A DNA stretch of 5,293 bases from Pseudomonadota bacterium (GCA_023392205.1 JAEVZN010000502.1:1-5293); one strand, 5' to 3'; positions 1-5,207 are shown, numbered from the stretch's first letter. Made by a program: numbers and translations. Notes: generated from the sequence alone by a model not told the origin.

Positions 1-110
1 TCGGCCTTGTAGAGGCCGTTGATCGTTTCGGCGAGCGCATTGTCGTATGAATCGCCGACGCTGCCGACGGAAGGCTCGATGCCCGCCTCGGCCAGGCGCT
101 CGGTGTATTT
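1..110 (-). pseudogene. IS3-family transposase (OrfB integrase core) fragment, cut by the window edge and by a break
   Basis: Read on the minus strand, the frame gives KYTERLAEAGIEPSVGSVGD followed by SYDNALAETINGLYKA. This is the highly conserved block around the last catalytic residue of the DDE integrase core of IS3-family transposases; the Glu of the ALAET motif is encoded at 27-29. The gene would continue beyond position 1. Upstream of the KYTERL motif (positions above about 110) the usual HSDxGxQY segment is missing. The frame stays open but reads unrelated sequence (REPERA, preceded by GGNLLLPSEIYLKA) up to the end of the recombinase gene. I infer a truncated, inactive remnant whose 5' part was lost by insertion or recombination near position 110. 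The family call is secure; the exact element is not identifiable. Confidence 0.8.
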
Positions 111-165
111 CGCCCGTTCGGGCTCGCGCGCTTTGAGATAAATTTCCGACGGTAGAAGCAAATTC

Positions 166-182
166 CCGCCTATAAAAGGCGG
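166..182 (-). terminator. small hairpin directly after the recombinase stop codon
   Basis: CCGCC (166-170) and GGCGG (178-182) are perfect inverted arms around the 7-nt loop TATAAAA, starting one base after the recombinase stop codon on the minus strand. The position suits a transcription terminator. However, the stem is only 5 bp and no clear T-run follows on the minus strand, so the call is weak. Confidence 0.25.
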
Positions 183-183
183 C

Positions 184-864
184 TTAAGCAAAGCGCTGGG
201 CGCGAGCCAGCAGGTTTGAAACTGACGAAACATGCCACCGACCGCCGCGGGGTGATCGGATGCCACGCTGGTTCAGGGCCGCTGTCATCGCGTGCAGGGT
301 AGTTGAGCCGCCGGCTCTGATCGCCGCAATCAGTGGCAAGAGTTCGGCAGTGAAGCGGTCGGCAGCGGCGATTTGGGCGTCCCGGCCAAGTCTGGCCGCT
401 TCCGCCGCATTAGCTAAATTACCCAGCCTGGCGCCGGCACCTCGTTTGGCTGCCAAGGCTGCTCGCGTCCGCTCCGATATCAGCCTCCGCTCCTTCTCGG
501 CCAAGGCCGCATAAAGGTGAAGCATGAACGGGTCGGCGTCCCGCCCCAGCTCCGCCACGATGAACGGCACCTTCTGCGCCATGAGGCCCGCAACGAAGGC
601 AACGTCGCGGGAGAGGCGATCCAGTTTCGAGACAACCACGCAGCATTTCGCAGACTTGGCGGCAGCCAGGGCAGCAGCGAGTTGCGGCCGGCGGTCGAGC
701 GCATCGGTACCCTTGCCGGTTTCGGCCTCGACGTATTCCGCGAGGATAACAAGGCCTTCCGCTTCGGCGAACCGGGCGATGGCCGCCCGTTGAGCTTCGA
801 TCCCGAGGCCGGAGCGCTGCTGCCGCTGTGTCGAAACCCGCAAATAGGCGATCGCGCTGTGCAT
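184..864 (-). CDS. serine recombinase, resolvase/invertase family
   Basis: This is a site-specific DNA recombinase that cuts and religates DNA through a serine nucleophile. Counting from the ATG at 864 (226 aa), the catalytic serine is S11 in AIAYLRVST. The conserved SKLDRLSRD segment is at about 79-87, and the long helix [19 protein letters not shown] (about 119-137) links the catalytic core to the DNA-binding part. The C-terminus (about 196-221, [20 protein letters not shown]) has the RG-I-(S/T)PRGG-W pattern that closes many 'recombinase family' proteins. A GTG at 882 would add six residues, but it falls inside a dyad and has no Shine-Dalgarno sequence. The ATG gives the usual short lead into the YLRVST strand, although its own ribosome site is also weak. 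It is slightly longer than classical Tn3 TnpR (about 185 aa). No transposase gene or second transposon end accompanies it here, so it may be a remnant of a Tn3-like element or a stand-alone resolvase. The gene itself looks intact. Confidence 0.88.
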   Translation of the reverse strand: MHSAIAYLRVSTQRQQRSGLGIEAQRAAIARFAEAEGLVILAEYVEAETGKGTDALDRRPQLAAALAAAKSAKCCVVVSKLDRLSRDVAFVAGLMAQKVPFIVAELGRDADPFMLHLYAALAEKERRLISERTRAALAAKRGAGARLGNLANAAEAARLGRDAQIAAADRFTAELLPLIAAIRAGGSTTLHAMTAALNQRGIRSPRGGRWHVSSVSNLLARAQRFA

Positions 865-873
865 TTCCAAACA

Positions 874-980
874 GCAAACCACCGTTTGCGGTTTGTATGA
901 AGTCGAATTCAGAGCAATTTCATTGCTGTTTTCACGTCGCAGCAGCGAGGCAACCTGAGCACAATGTGAAGAAATTCACA
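874..980 (-). promoter_or_regulatory. three dyads upstream of the recombinase gene; possible res-like recombination site
   Basis: Three perfect 6-bp inverted repeats stand in a row upstream of the recombinase start: GCAAAC-N4-GTTTGC (874-889), AGCAAT-N3-ATTGCT (913-927) and TGTGAA-N4-TTCACA (965-980). Their centres are 38.5 and 52.5 bp apart. Resolvase res sites of Tn3-type elements contain three dimer-binding sites next to the resolvase gene, with the crossover site farthest away and a site I to II distance close to 53 bp. The order and spacing therefore fit. The caveat is that known resolvase half-sites lie at the outer ends of 25-34 bp subsites, and I see no clear TGTC-type end motif here. 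Confidence 0.35.
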
Positions 981-1266
981 ATAAGTTGGTGCAGTCGGCC
1001 TACCTGTACACACAATCCCAAGTCCGGGCTTCTGTGGGCCAGCGTTAACCTTCAGGGGGCAAAAAGCGGGGTGCTTACGATCTGCAGCAGGGCCTTCAAG
1101 GCAGCTCTCAGCGCCGAGGTCACCGGCGTTCGGCTGGCCGGGCCTCTCGCCGTGGCTTCGCCAATGTGACGCTAATAGCGCTAAAGGCTGTGTAGCATCC
1201 TAGGATCAACGGCATTCTTAATACCAACGAATATGCGGAAGAATTTCGTGAACGCTGCTTGGAGCT
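883..1266. other. gene-poor interval between recombinase and reductase genes
   Basis: No convincing gene lies here. The first 100 bases hold the dyads described for the recombinase. On the minus strand an open frame of about 39 codons (about 1052-1171, ending in a TGA at 1052-1054) reads RGPASRTPVTSALRAAL and then KALLQIVSTPLFAP. It has no start codon and is preceded in frame by a stop, so it could be the tail of a lost gene. The opposite strand of the same stretch is also open. A TAGCGCTA palindrome lies near 1176-1183. No transposon terminal repeat was recognised, and no strong terminator was seen after the reductase stop at 1267. Confidence 0.5.
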
Positions 1267-2274
1267 TCAGAGGTCTAAGACCAGCCTGTCGCCCACACAA
1301 CCGGAGCAGCAAATCATCATCGTTTTTCCGCTGGCCCTTTCATCCGCGGTCAAAACGAGGTCGCGATGGTCAGCAACACCCTCAATGATAGCTGTTTCGC
1401 AATTCCCGCATACGCCTTCCTTGCAGGAATGCGGCGCATCAATTCCGGCAAGGACGATCGCATCGAGAATGCTCTGACCGCGCTCGATCGTAAGCGTCTT
1501 GCCTGAGCGCGCCAGTTCAATCTGAAAGCCGCCCAGCTCGGCGTGCGAGATGGCGCCTGAAAAATATTCGGTGTGAATTTGGCTTGCGGGCAAGTTTGCC
1601 GTGCACTGCTGAAATGACGCCAGCATTCCTGACGGCCCACAGCAGTAAAGATGCGCGTCATTCTGCGCCTGCGCAATCACGGATTCCATACTGATACCAA
1701 GCTCCGGCCGCCCCCCATCGAAATGAAAATGGATGCGCGGGCTGTCCGTTTGCAGGGACATAAGTTCATTGTAGAAGGCGGCATGCTCGCGCGTACGGAC
1801 GCAATAATGAAGCGTCCAGGACCGCCCCAACTTTTCCAGCCGCTGAACCATGCTCCAGATTGGAGTGATGCCAATGCCGCCAGCGATGAACAGGACGTGC
1901 GGGGCGTCTTCCACAAGAGGGAAATGATTTTTCGGCTCACTGATGGTGACACGGCTCCCCGGCGACATCCGGTTGTGCATGAAGAGTGAGCCGCCGCGCC
2001 CGCTGGTTTCCTTGCGAACAGCAATCACATAACGGTGCCTGTCGCTCTGCTCGTTGAGAAGCGAATAGCTCCGAATCATCCCGCCCGGCAGGTGAAGGTC
2101 GATATGGGCGCCCGCGGTGAAAGCAGGAAGTGACTCCCCGCCTTTCTCGACGAGTTCGAACGAGGTGACATCAACCGCCTGCTGGCGGATCTCTCCGACG
2201 GTCACGTCGAAGAGAGGGGGCGTCGGGGCCGGCACCGCGGTCGGGAGATCGTCCATTTCGTCCATAGATCTCAT
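1267..2274 (-). CDS. Rieske oxygenase reductase component, phthalate dioxygenase reductase / VanB type (FMN, NAD(P)H, [2Fe-2S])
   Basis: This is a cytoplasmic electron-transfer protein that takes hydride from NAD(P)H, passes electrons through FMN to a plant-type [2Fe-2S] cluster and on to a Rieske oxygenase. Counted from the ATG at 2274 (335 aa), the FMN site is RSYS (68-71) with GRGGS (92-96). The nucleotide site is IAGGIGITP (130-138) with CCGPSGM (211-217). The C-terminal ferredoxin domain has C284-x4-C289-x2-C292-x29-C322, the VanB/PDR spacing, and ends in the typical LVLDL. The frame is open to an ATG at 2379 (370 aa), but that start lies inside a palindromic operator, has no Shine-Dalgarno sequence and gives a protein longer than the roughly 320 aa usual for the family. 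The 35 extra codons are also poorer in G/C at third positions. ATGs at 2274, 2265 and 2256 are all possible; 2274 is the outermost that fits the promoter at 2317-2345. The gene is divergent from lysR and is the only reductase near the oxygenase at 3630. The substrate of the pair is unknown. Confidence 0.9.
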   Translation of the reverse strand: MRSMDEMDDLPTAVPAPTPPLFDVTVGEIRQQAVDVTSFELVEKGGESLPAFTAGAHIDLHLPGGMIRSYSLLNEQSDRHRYVIAVRKETSGRGGSLFMHNRMSPGSRVTISEPKNHFPLVEDAPHVLFIAGGIGITPIWSMVQRLEKLGRSWTLHYCVRTREHAAFYNELMSLQTDSPRIHFHFDGGRPELGISMESVIAQAQNDAHLYCCGPSGMLASFQQCTANLPASQIHTEYFSGAISHAELGGFQIELARSGKTLTIERGQSILDAIVLAGIDAPHSCKEGVCGNCETAIIEGVADHRDLVLTADERASGKTMMICCSGCVGDRLVLDL

Positions 2275-2316
2275 GCGCTGATATTCGTGAAGGGGCGCAT
2301 CATCAAGCGCCTGCCA

Positions 2317-2345
2317 AGTATAGGTCGGAGGGACTGACAATGAAG
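2317..2345 (-). promoter_or_regulatory. predicted activator-dependent promoter of the reductase gene
   Basis: On the minus strand, CTTCAT (2345-2340) and TATACT (2322-2317) are separated by 17 bp. The -10 is close to consensus. The -35 keeps only the CTT of the alphaproteobacterial CTTGAC pattern, as expected for a promoter that needs an activator. Transcription would start near 2310, leaving a leader of about 36 nt before the ATG at 2274. The element mirrors the oxygenase promoter in spacing and in its distance from the shared palindrome. Confidence 0.45.
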
Positions 2346-2355
2346 ACCCGCGCGA

Positions 2356-2372
2356 TTTGACATTTTCACAAA
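2356..2372. promoter_or_regulatory. candidate LysR T-N11-A box (TTTG-N9-CAAA)
   Basis: TTTG (2356-2359) and CAAA (2369-2372) are inverted 4-bp arms with a 9-bp spacer and contain T2358-N11-A2370, the LysR-family box. The centre is at 2364, 21.5 bp from the centre of the palindrome at 2373-2398 and about 54 bp upstream of the predicted reductase transcription start. A dyad with the same N9 spacing sits at the same relative place upstream of the oxygenase. The arms are short, so taken alone this would be weak. Confidence 0.35.
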
Positions 2373-2384
2373 GATACATATCGA
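2357..2384 (+). promoter_or_regulatory. predicted lysR promoter, overlapped by the operator
   Basis: A perfect TTGACA -35 (2357-2362) is followed after 16 bp by TATCGA (2379-2384), a partial -10. The start point would be near 2391, about 60 nt before the lysR GTG. The -10 and start point lie inside the 2373-2398 palindrome and the -35 overlaps the T-N11-A box, the usual layout for negative autoregulation by a LysR protein. The weak -10 keeps the confidence moderate. Confidence 0.35.
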
Positions 2385-2398
2385 CTGTGATATGTATC
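2373..2398. promoter_or_regulatory. 26-bp perfect palindromic operator between reductase and lysR
   Basis: GATACATAT (2373-2381) and ATATGTATC (2390-2398) are perfect 9-bp inverted arms around the 8-bp spacer CGACTGTG. The site is AT-rich in a GC-rich setting and lies between divergent oxidoreductase and lysR genes, the classical place for a LysR binding site. A near copy with the same N8 spacing occurs at 3483-3506. The centre lies about 75 bp upstream of the predicted reductase start point. Confidence 0.65.
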
Positions 2399-2452
2399 GG
2401 ATCGCGAGCCGGGCGTTAGATCGCCGCAGCAGATTTTCGGCAGGACAGACCT

Positions 2453-3430
2453 GTGAAGTACAAGCAAAAACTAACTGTTCGGCACTTCCGGATGATTGAG
2501 ACGCTTGGTCGTGAGCTCAGCATCAGCCGCAGCGCGGCGATCCTACATACGTCGCAATCCGCCATTTCTCGCGGATTGAGCGAGGTCGAGGAACTGCTCG
2601 GGGCGCGGCTGTTCGAGCGGACGACGCGCCGGGTTATCCCGACATCGCTTGGACAAACGCTTATCTGGCATGCAGAGCAGATACTCGGCCAGATCGACCG
2701 TGCCGAGGCCGATGTCGACGCATTGTCGCGGGGCATCGGCGGTACACTCAATGTGGGCATGATGGGAGCCTTCTCGCCTGCCCTGTTGGCGGAAGCGGTC
2801 ATGCTCGCAACCGAGCAGGCGCCCAAGCTGACCATACGGCTACGAAGTAATTTCGCTGACAGCCTGATCACAGACATGATCAATGGTCGTTGCGAGATGG
2901 TCATTACGCATTTCGATATCAGGCAATTCAGCAATGAGGAGCTGATCGTCGAAGCGCTTTACAGCGACAATGTCGTCGTTGTTGCGGCTCCTGGACATCC
3001 TTTGACGCGCCGGAAAAGAGTGGATTGGGCGGATCTGACCGGCGAGCGGTGGGTCCTCATGCCGGTCGAGACTTCGACGCGGCGCGCCGTAGAGCGCAAT
3101 CTCCTGATCCATTCGGAAGGCAGGAGCCCGGTCATCGTCGAAGCGCTGGAACTGCATTACATTATTAGCCTCGTGCGAGATGCGCACATGGTGACGGCCT
3201 TGCCGACGGCGTTGGCAAGGTGGCTTGAGCGGGAAGCGAATCTGGTTCGCTGCCTTCCTATTACAGACGAATTGTCGTCTTGGGCCGTGTGTGTTGCGCG
3301 GCTGCGTTCGCGCAAGATTGGAGTGGCGGAAACGCTGTTCATCAATTGTTTGAAGACGGTGACCGCCAAAGCAAGGGCAAAAAATCCGGTCAAGACAAGT
3401 CGAATGAAGACACTGATTTCAAAATCATAA
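2453..3430 (+). CDS. LysR-family transcriptional regulator
   Basis: This is a DNA-binding regulator of 325 aa, the normal length for the family. The N-terminal winged helix-turn-helix spans about residues 7-66; its recognition segment is AAILHTSQSAISRGLSEVEE, followed by LLGARLFERTTRRVIPTSLG. The effector-binding domain runs from about 95 to 300, starting GTLNVGMMGAFSP and including GHPLTRRKRVDWADL and RWVLMPVETSTRR, a style that recalls the PcaQ/GbpR-type branch (tentative). The protein ends in a Lys/Arg-rich tail (about 301-325). Translation starts at a GTG preceded by AGGA at 2442-2445 with a 7-nt gap. The gene diverges from the reductase and precedes the oxygenase in the same direction, so it probably controls both, using the substrate or a downstream metabolite as inducer. 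The matched palindromes at 2373 and 3483 support this. The effector cannot be deduced. Confidence 0.95.
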   Translation: MKYKQKLTVRHFRMIETLGRELSISRSAAILHTSQSAISRGLSEVEELLGARLFERTTRRVIPTSLGQTLIWHAEQILGQIDRAEADVDALSRGIGGTLNVGMMGAFSPALLAEAVMLATEQAPKLTIRLRSNFADSLITDMINGRCEMVITHFDIRQFSNEELIVEALYSDNVVVVAAPGHPLTRRKRVDWADLTGERWVLMPVETSTRRAVERNLLIHSEGRSPVIVEALELHYIISLVRDAHMVTALPTALARWLEREANLVRCLPITDELSSWAVCVARLRSRKIGVAETLFINCLKTVTAKARAKNPVKTSRMKTLISKS

Positions 3431-3453
3431 ATCGACTTTGTCGGCGCCGGGAA

Positions 3454-3474
3454 CGCGATCGTCAAAGGATCGCG
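3454..3474. terminator. hairpin shortly after lysR
   Basis: CGCGATC (3454-3460) and GATCGCG (3468-3474) form a perfect 7-bp stem with a 7-nt loop, starting 24 bases after the lysR stop. It could end lysR transcription, which would separate it from the oxygenase promoter, but no T-run follows. It could equally be an upstream protein-binding site. Confidence 0.3.
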
Positions 3475-3482
3475 AATCCTGC

Positions 3483-3506
3483 ATTCATATTGGTTCCGAT
3501 ATTAAT
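3483..3506. promoter_or_regulatory. second copy of the palindromic operator, upstream of the oxygenase
   Basis: ATTCATAT (3483-3490) and ATATTAAT (3499-3506) pair at 7 of 8 positions around an 8-bp spacer. Compared with the operator at 2374-2397 the left arms agree at 7 of 8 positions and the right arms at 6 of 8, with an identical N8 spacing and unrelated spacers. The centre, 3494.5, is 62.5 bp upstream of the first base of the oxygenase -10; the reductase copy is 63.5 bp from its -10. Confidence 0.55.
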
Positions 3507-3526
3507 CGCTGCGAAAAAGTCAGCGA
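3506..3526. promoter_or_regulatory. LysR T-N11-A box (TCGCTG-N9-CAGCGA) upstream of the oxygenase
   Basis: TCGCTG (3506-3511) and CAGCGA (3521-3526) are perfect 6-bp inverted arms with a 9-bp spacer, embedding T3510-N11-A3522. The centre is at 3516, 21.5 bp from the palindrome at 3483-3506 and about 53 bp upstream of the predicted start point, between that palindrome and the -35. This is a typical location for the second half of a LysR activation region. Confidence 0.45.
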
Positions 3527-3533
3527 CCGGCCG

Positions 3534-3562
3534 CTTGGCGCGATCCAAGTTATCTCTATAAT
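3534..3562 (+). promoter_or_regulatory. predicted promoter of the oxygenase gene
   Basis: CTTGGC (3534-3539), 17 bp, then a perfect TATAAT (3557-3562). The -35 resembles the alphaproteobacterial CTTGAC type. The start point would be near 3569, giving a leader of about 60 nt. Because the promoter lies inside the 5' extension of the oxygenase reading frame (open from a TTG at 3438), it shows that the extension is not translated. Confidence 0.6.
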
Positions 3563-3581
3563 TTTTCTAAACGAGAGATGT

Positions 3582-3597
3582 GACGGAGATATCCGTC
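3582..3597 (+). other. short hairpin in the oxygenase mRNA leader
   Basis: GACGGA (3582-3587) and TCCGTC (3592-3597) form a 6-bp stem with the tetraloop GATA, about 13 nt after the predicted transcription start and 32 nt before the start codon. It may stabilise the mRNA or be a protein site; nothing in the sequence decides between these. Confidence 0.35.
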
Positions 3598-3619
3598 GCT
3601 CTTACGACATTCGAATTGC

Positions 3620-3624
3620 GGAGA
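3620..3624 (+). promoter_or_regulatory. ribosome binding site that fixes the oxygenase start
   Basis: GGAGA is followed after 5 nt by the ATG at 3630. It is one of the best Shine-Dalgarno matches in the window and selects this start over the TTG at 3438 that opens the longest frame. Confidence 0.75.
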
Positions 3625-3629
3625 CGGGA

Positions 3630-4796
3630 ATGAACGCGCGATCGGGCCAGATGAAGCAAAAGAGCATGGATTACGCGCTTGCCGGTCCCGGCACAGTTGG
3701 CGGGACGTTTCTGCGCAAATTCTGGCAGCCGGTCTACATGTCCAAGGAATTGGCGCGCGGAACGGCCCGTCCGATCCTGATCATGGGTGAGAAGTTCACG
3801 CTTTATCGTGGCGAGTCGGGCACCGCCTTTGTGGTCGATCACCGTTGCGCTCACAGGAATACCCAATTGTCGACCGGCTGGGTGCGCGGCGATTGTATCC
3901 GCTGCTTCTATCACGGCTGGACATTTGACGGCGATGGACAGTGCGTCGAGCGACCCGGCGAAGTGCCACCAGGGCCAGCCCCCGGCGTGCGCATCGCGGC
4001 CTACCCTACGCGCGAGCATCTCGGCCTGATCTACGCCTATTTCGGTTCTGGCGAGCCACCCGCATTCCCTCCCTTTCCGAACTTCGAGGGCACGGGCGTC
4101 GTAGAGAATATGATGGAAGACTTTCCGTGCAACTGGTTTCAAACCTATGAGAACCAGGCCGACGAGGCGCACCTGTCTTTCGTTCACAGCCCCAGCGGTT
4201 CGCACAACGCCCTCGGTCGCGACCAGGTCCGCATCCCGGAAACATGGGCGGAAGAGATGCCTTTCGGCATGGTTCGCTATAGCCGTGTCGGGGAAGGCAA
4301 GCGGCGCTCGACCTTCTATCTCTTTCCCAACACGATGCGCATCATTATCCCGCCTTTTGGTGGACTCCCGATAGGCGGATGGCGCGATTCCTACCTCACG
4401 CTGGTTCCGACAGACGACGAAAACCATATTCTCTTTATGACCCAGTTTGCACAGGTGTCCGAGGACGAGCTCCCTGCCTATAACAAGGCCGCCGAGCAGA
4501 ACGATGCGCGCATCAAGGCTGCCAGGAAGATCCCGGATATCGCCCGCGAGATTCTCGACGGCAAGGCGGTGCTGGAAGATTTCCGGGACCACCCGCGTTT
4601 TCTCCTGATCGAAGATGCCGTTGCTCAGGGTGGACAGGGCTGGATCGCCGACCGAAGTCTGGAGCATCTCGGCCGGACAGATATCTGCATTGTTCGAATG
4701 CGCCGTCTGTTCGATCGTGAACTGGAGGCCGCCGCTCAGAACAAGCCGGGCAAGGACTATGTCTATTCCGGCGAAAAGCCCGAGATCGGCTTCTAG
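3630..4796 (+). CDS. Rieske [2Fe-2S] non-heme iron aromatic oxygenase, catalytic subunit (phthalate dioxygenase / vanillate demethylase type)
   Basis: This is the terminal oxygenase of a two-component system. It uses O2 and reductase electrons to hydroxylate an aromatic ring or remove an O- or N-alkyl group. In the 388-aa protein, the N-terminal Rieske domain ligates its cluster through C73-x-H75 (CAHR) and C92-x2-H95 (CFYHGW). The catalytic domain binds mononuclear Fe(II) through D178-x2-H181-x4-H186 (DEAHLSFVH), with D329 of IEDAVAQGGQG as the likely carboxylate ligand. The opening GPGTVGGTFLRKFWQPVYMS and the late DRSLEHLGRTD are typical of the single-subunit class that includes phthalate 4,5-dioxygenase, VanA and phenoxybenzoate dioxygenase. 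No beta subunit gene is present, as expected for this class. The start is chosen by the GGAGA site and by the promoter at 3534-3562. The likely partner is the reductase encoded at 1267-2274, and the likely regulator is the LysR protein encoded immediately upstream. All catalytic residues are present. The substrate is not predictable from this sequence alone. Confidence 0.95.
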   Translation: MNARSGQMKQKSMDYALAGPGTVGGTFLRKFWQPVYMSKELARGTARPILIMGEKFTLYRGESGTAFVVDHRCAHRNTQLSTGWVRGDCIRCFYHGWTFDGDGQCVERPGEVPPGPAPGVRIAAYPTREHLGLIYAYFGSGEPPAFPPFPNFEGTGVVENMMEDFPCNWFQTYENQADEAHLSFVHSPSGSHNALGRDQVRIPETWAEEMPFGMVRYSRVGEGKRRSTFYLFPNTMRIIIPPFGGLPIGGWRDSYLTLVPTDDENHILFMTQFAQVSEDELPAYNKAAEQNDARIKAARKIPDIAREILDGKAVLEDFRDHPRFLLIEDAVAQGGQGWIADRSLEHLGRTDICIVRMRRLFDRELEAAAQNKPGKDYVYSGEKPEIGF

Positions 4797-4816
4797 TCCC
4801 GGTCAAAAGAAGCCGA
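4786..4816 (+). terminator. stem-loop spanning the oxygenase stop codon
   Basis: TCGGCTTCT (4786-4794) and AGAAGCCGA (4808-4816) are perfect 9-bp inverted arms with a 13-nt loop that contains part of the stop codon. It could protect the 3' end of the mRNA or act in termination. There is no T-run after it, so an intrinsic terminator is doubtful. A second GC-rich hairpin, CGCAGC-N6-GCTGCG, lies at 4919-4936. Confidence 0.35.
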
Positions 4817-5207
4817 GAGGTGAGCGAGGTGTTCGCCATCGGTCTGTCTTATGGTTGCATCGAGCACTCTCACGCCGCAGCATGGGGGGCACTCTCTGGG
4901 TAATGATGTCGCAGACGCCGCAGCAAAAGCGCTGCGATTCAAGTCGAAGCACAATTCATGGACATCTGCACAGCCTTGCAGCAACGAGAGGCCGAACACA
5001 CCGAACTTATATCAACGGCGTCATAAGTTGATGCAGAAATGTCAGCTATCGAACCACGCTCTCGGAATATAGTAATTCAAATGAGCGCAACGCCATGTCC
5101 AGCGTTAAGCCGCCGGCGAAGACCACTTCACGCAAAACTGTAGAGCTCTGATGAGGGCATTTGATGATCGAGCATTGTGAGTGATGTTGCCAGAGGGGGC
5201 GTCCGGA
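4797..5207. other. intergenic region between the oxygenase and the membrane protein gene
   Basis: No gene is supported in these 411 bases. Short open frames exist on both strands but lack ribosome sites and recognisable content. Visible structures are the stop-codon stem-loop, the hairpin CGCAGC-N6-GCTGCG (4919-4936), and two interleaved inverted repeats at 5004-5032. A TATAGT at 5068-5073 could be a -10 but has no matching -35. The length suggests that the downstream gene has its own promoter. Confidence 0.5.
5004..5032. promoter_or_regulatory. interleaved inverted repeats upstream of the membrane protein gene
   Basis: AACTTAT (5004-5010) pairs with ATAAGTT (5023-5029) across 12 bp, and ATCAAC (5011-5016) pairs with GTTGAT (5027-5032) across 10 bp. 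The outer repeat spans 26 bp, as does the operator at 2373-2398, but the arm sequences are not alike. It lies about 180 bp before the ATG at 5208 and may be an operator for that gene. Confidence 0.3.

Noticed and set aside
517..900. Open frames on the plus strand and other frames of the recombinase gene
   Set aside because: Shadows of a clear serine recombinase.
1054..1078. GGGGGCAAAAAGCGGGG considered as a Tn3-type terminal repeat
   Set aside because: It begins with G-runs but does not follow the known 38-bp pattern, and no inverted partner was found.
828..1169. 113-codon plus-strand frame overlapping the recombinase start
   Set aside because: Half of it is antisense to the recombinase, it has no ribosome site, and the translation is not recognisable.
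2416..2934. 172-codon minus-strand frame over the lysR start
   Set aside because: Antisense shadow of the lysR helix-turn-helix region; Ser-rich sequence without a known fold.
3438..3629. 64-residue N-terminal extension of the oxygenase from a TTG
   Set aside because: It contains the predicted promoter and operator-like sites, has no ribosome site, and the family begins near the ATG at 3630, which has a strong GGAGA.
3567..4667. 366-codon open frame on the minus strand
   Set aside because: It lies antisense to the oxygenase, which has all its catalytic motifs; the antisense translation has no recognisable domain and reflects codon bias.
4820..4903. 27-codon GTG-started small protein after the oxygenase
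   Set aside because: The purine stretch touches the start codon, the composition is not protein-like and no homologue is recognised.
4793..4999. 68-codon minus-strand frame containing a Cys-rich stretch
   Set aside because: No ribosome site and no recognised metal-binding pattern; short open frames of this size are expected by chance here.
1039..5108. Ten-base repeat CCAGCGTTAA at 1039-1048 and 5099-5108, considered as element ends
   Set aside because: A 10-base match is expected several times by chance in a window of this size, and the flanks show no terminal-repeat similarity.
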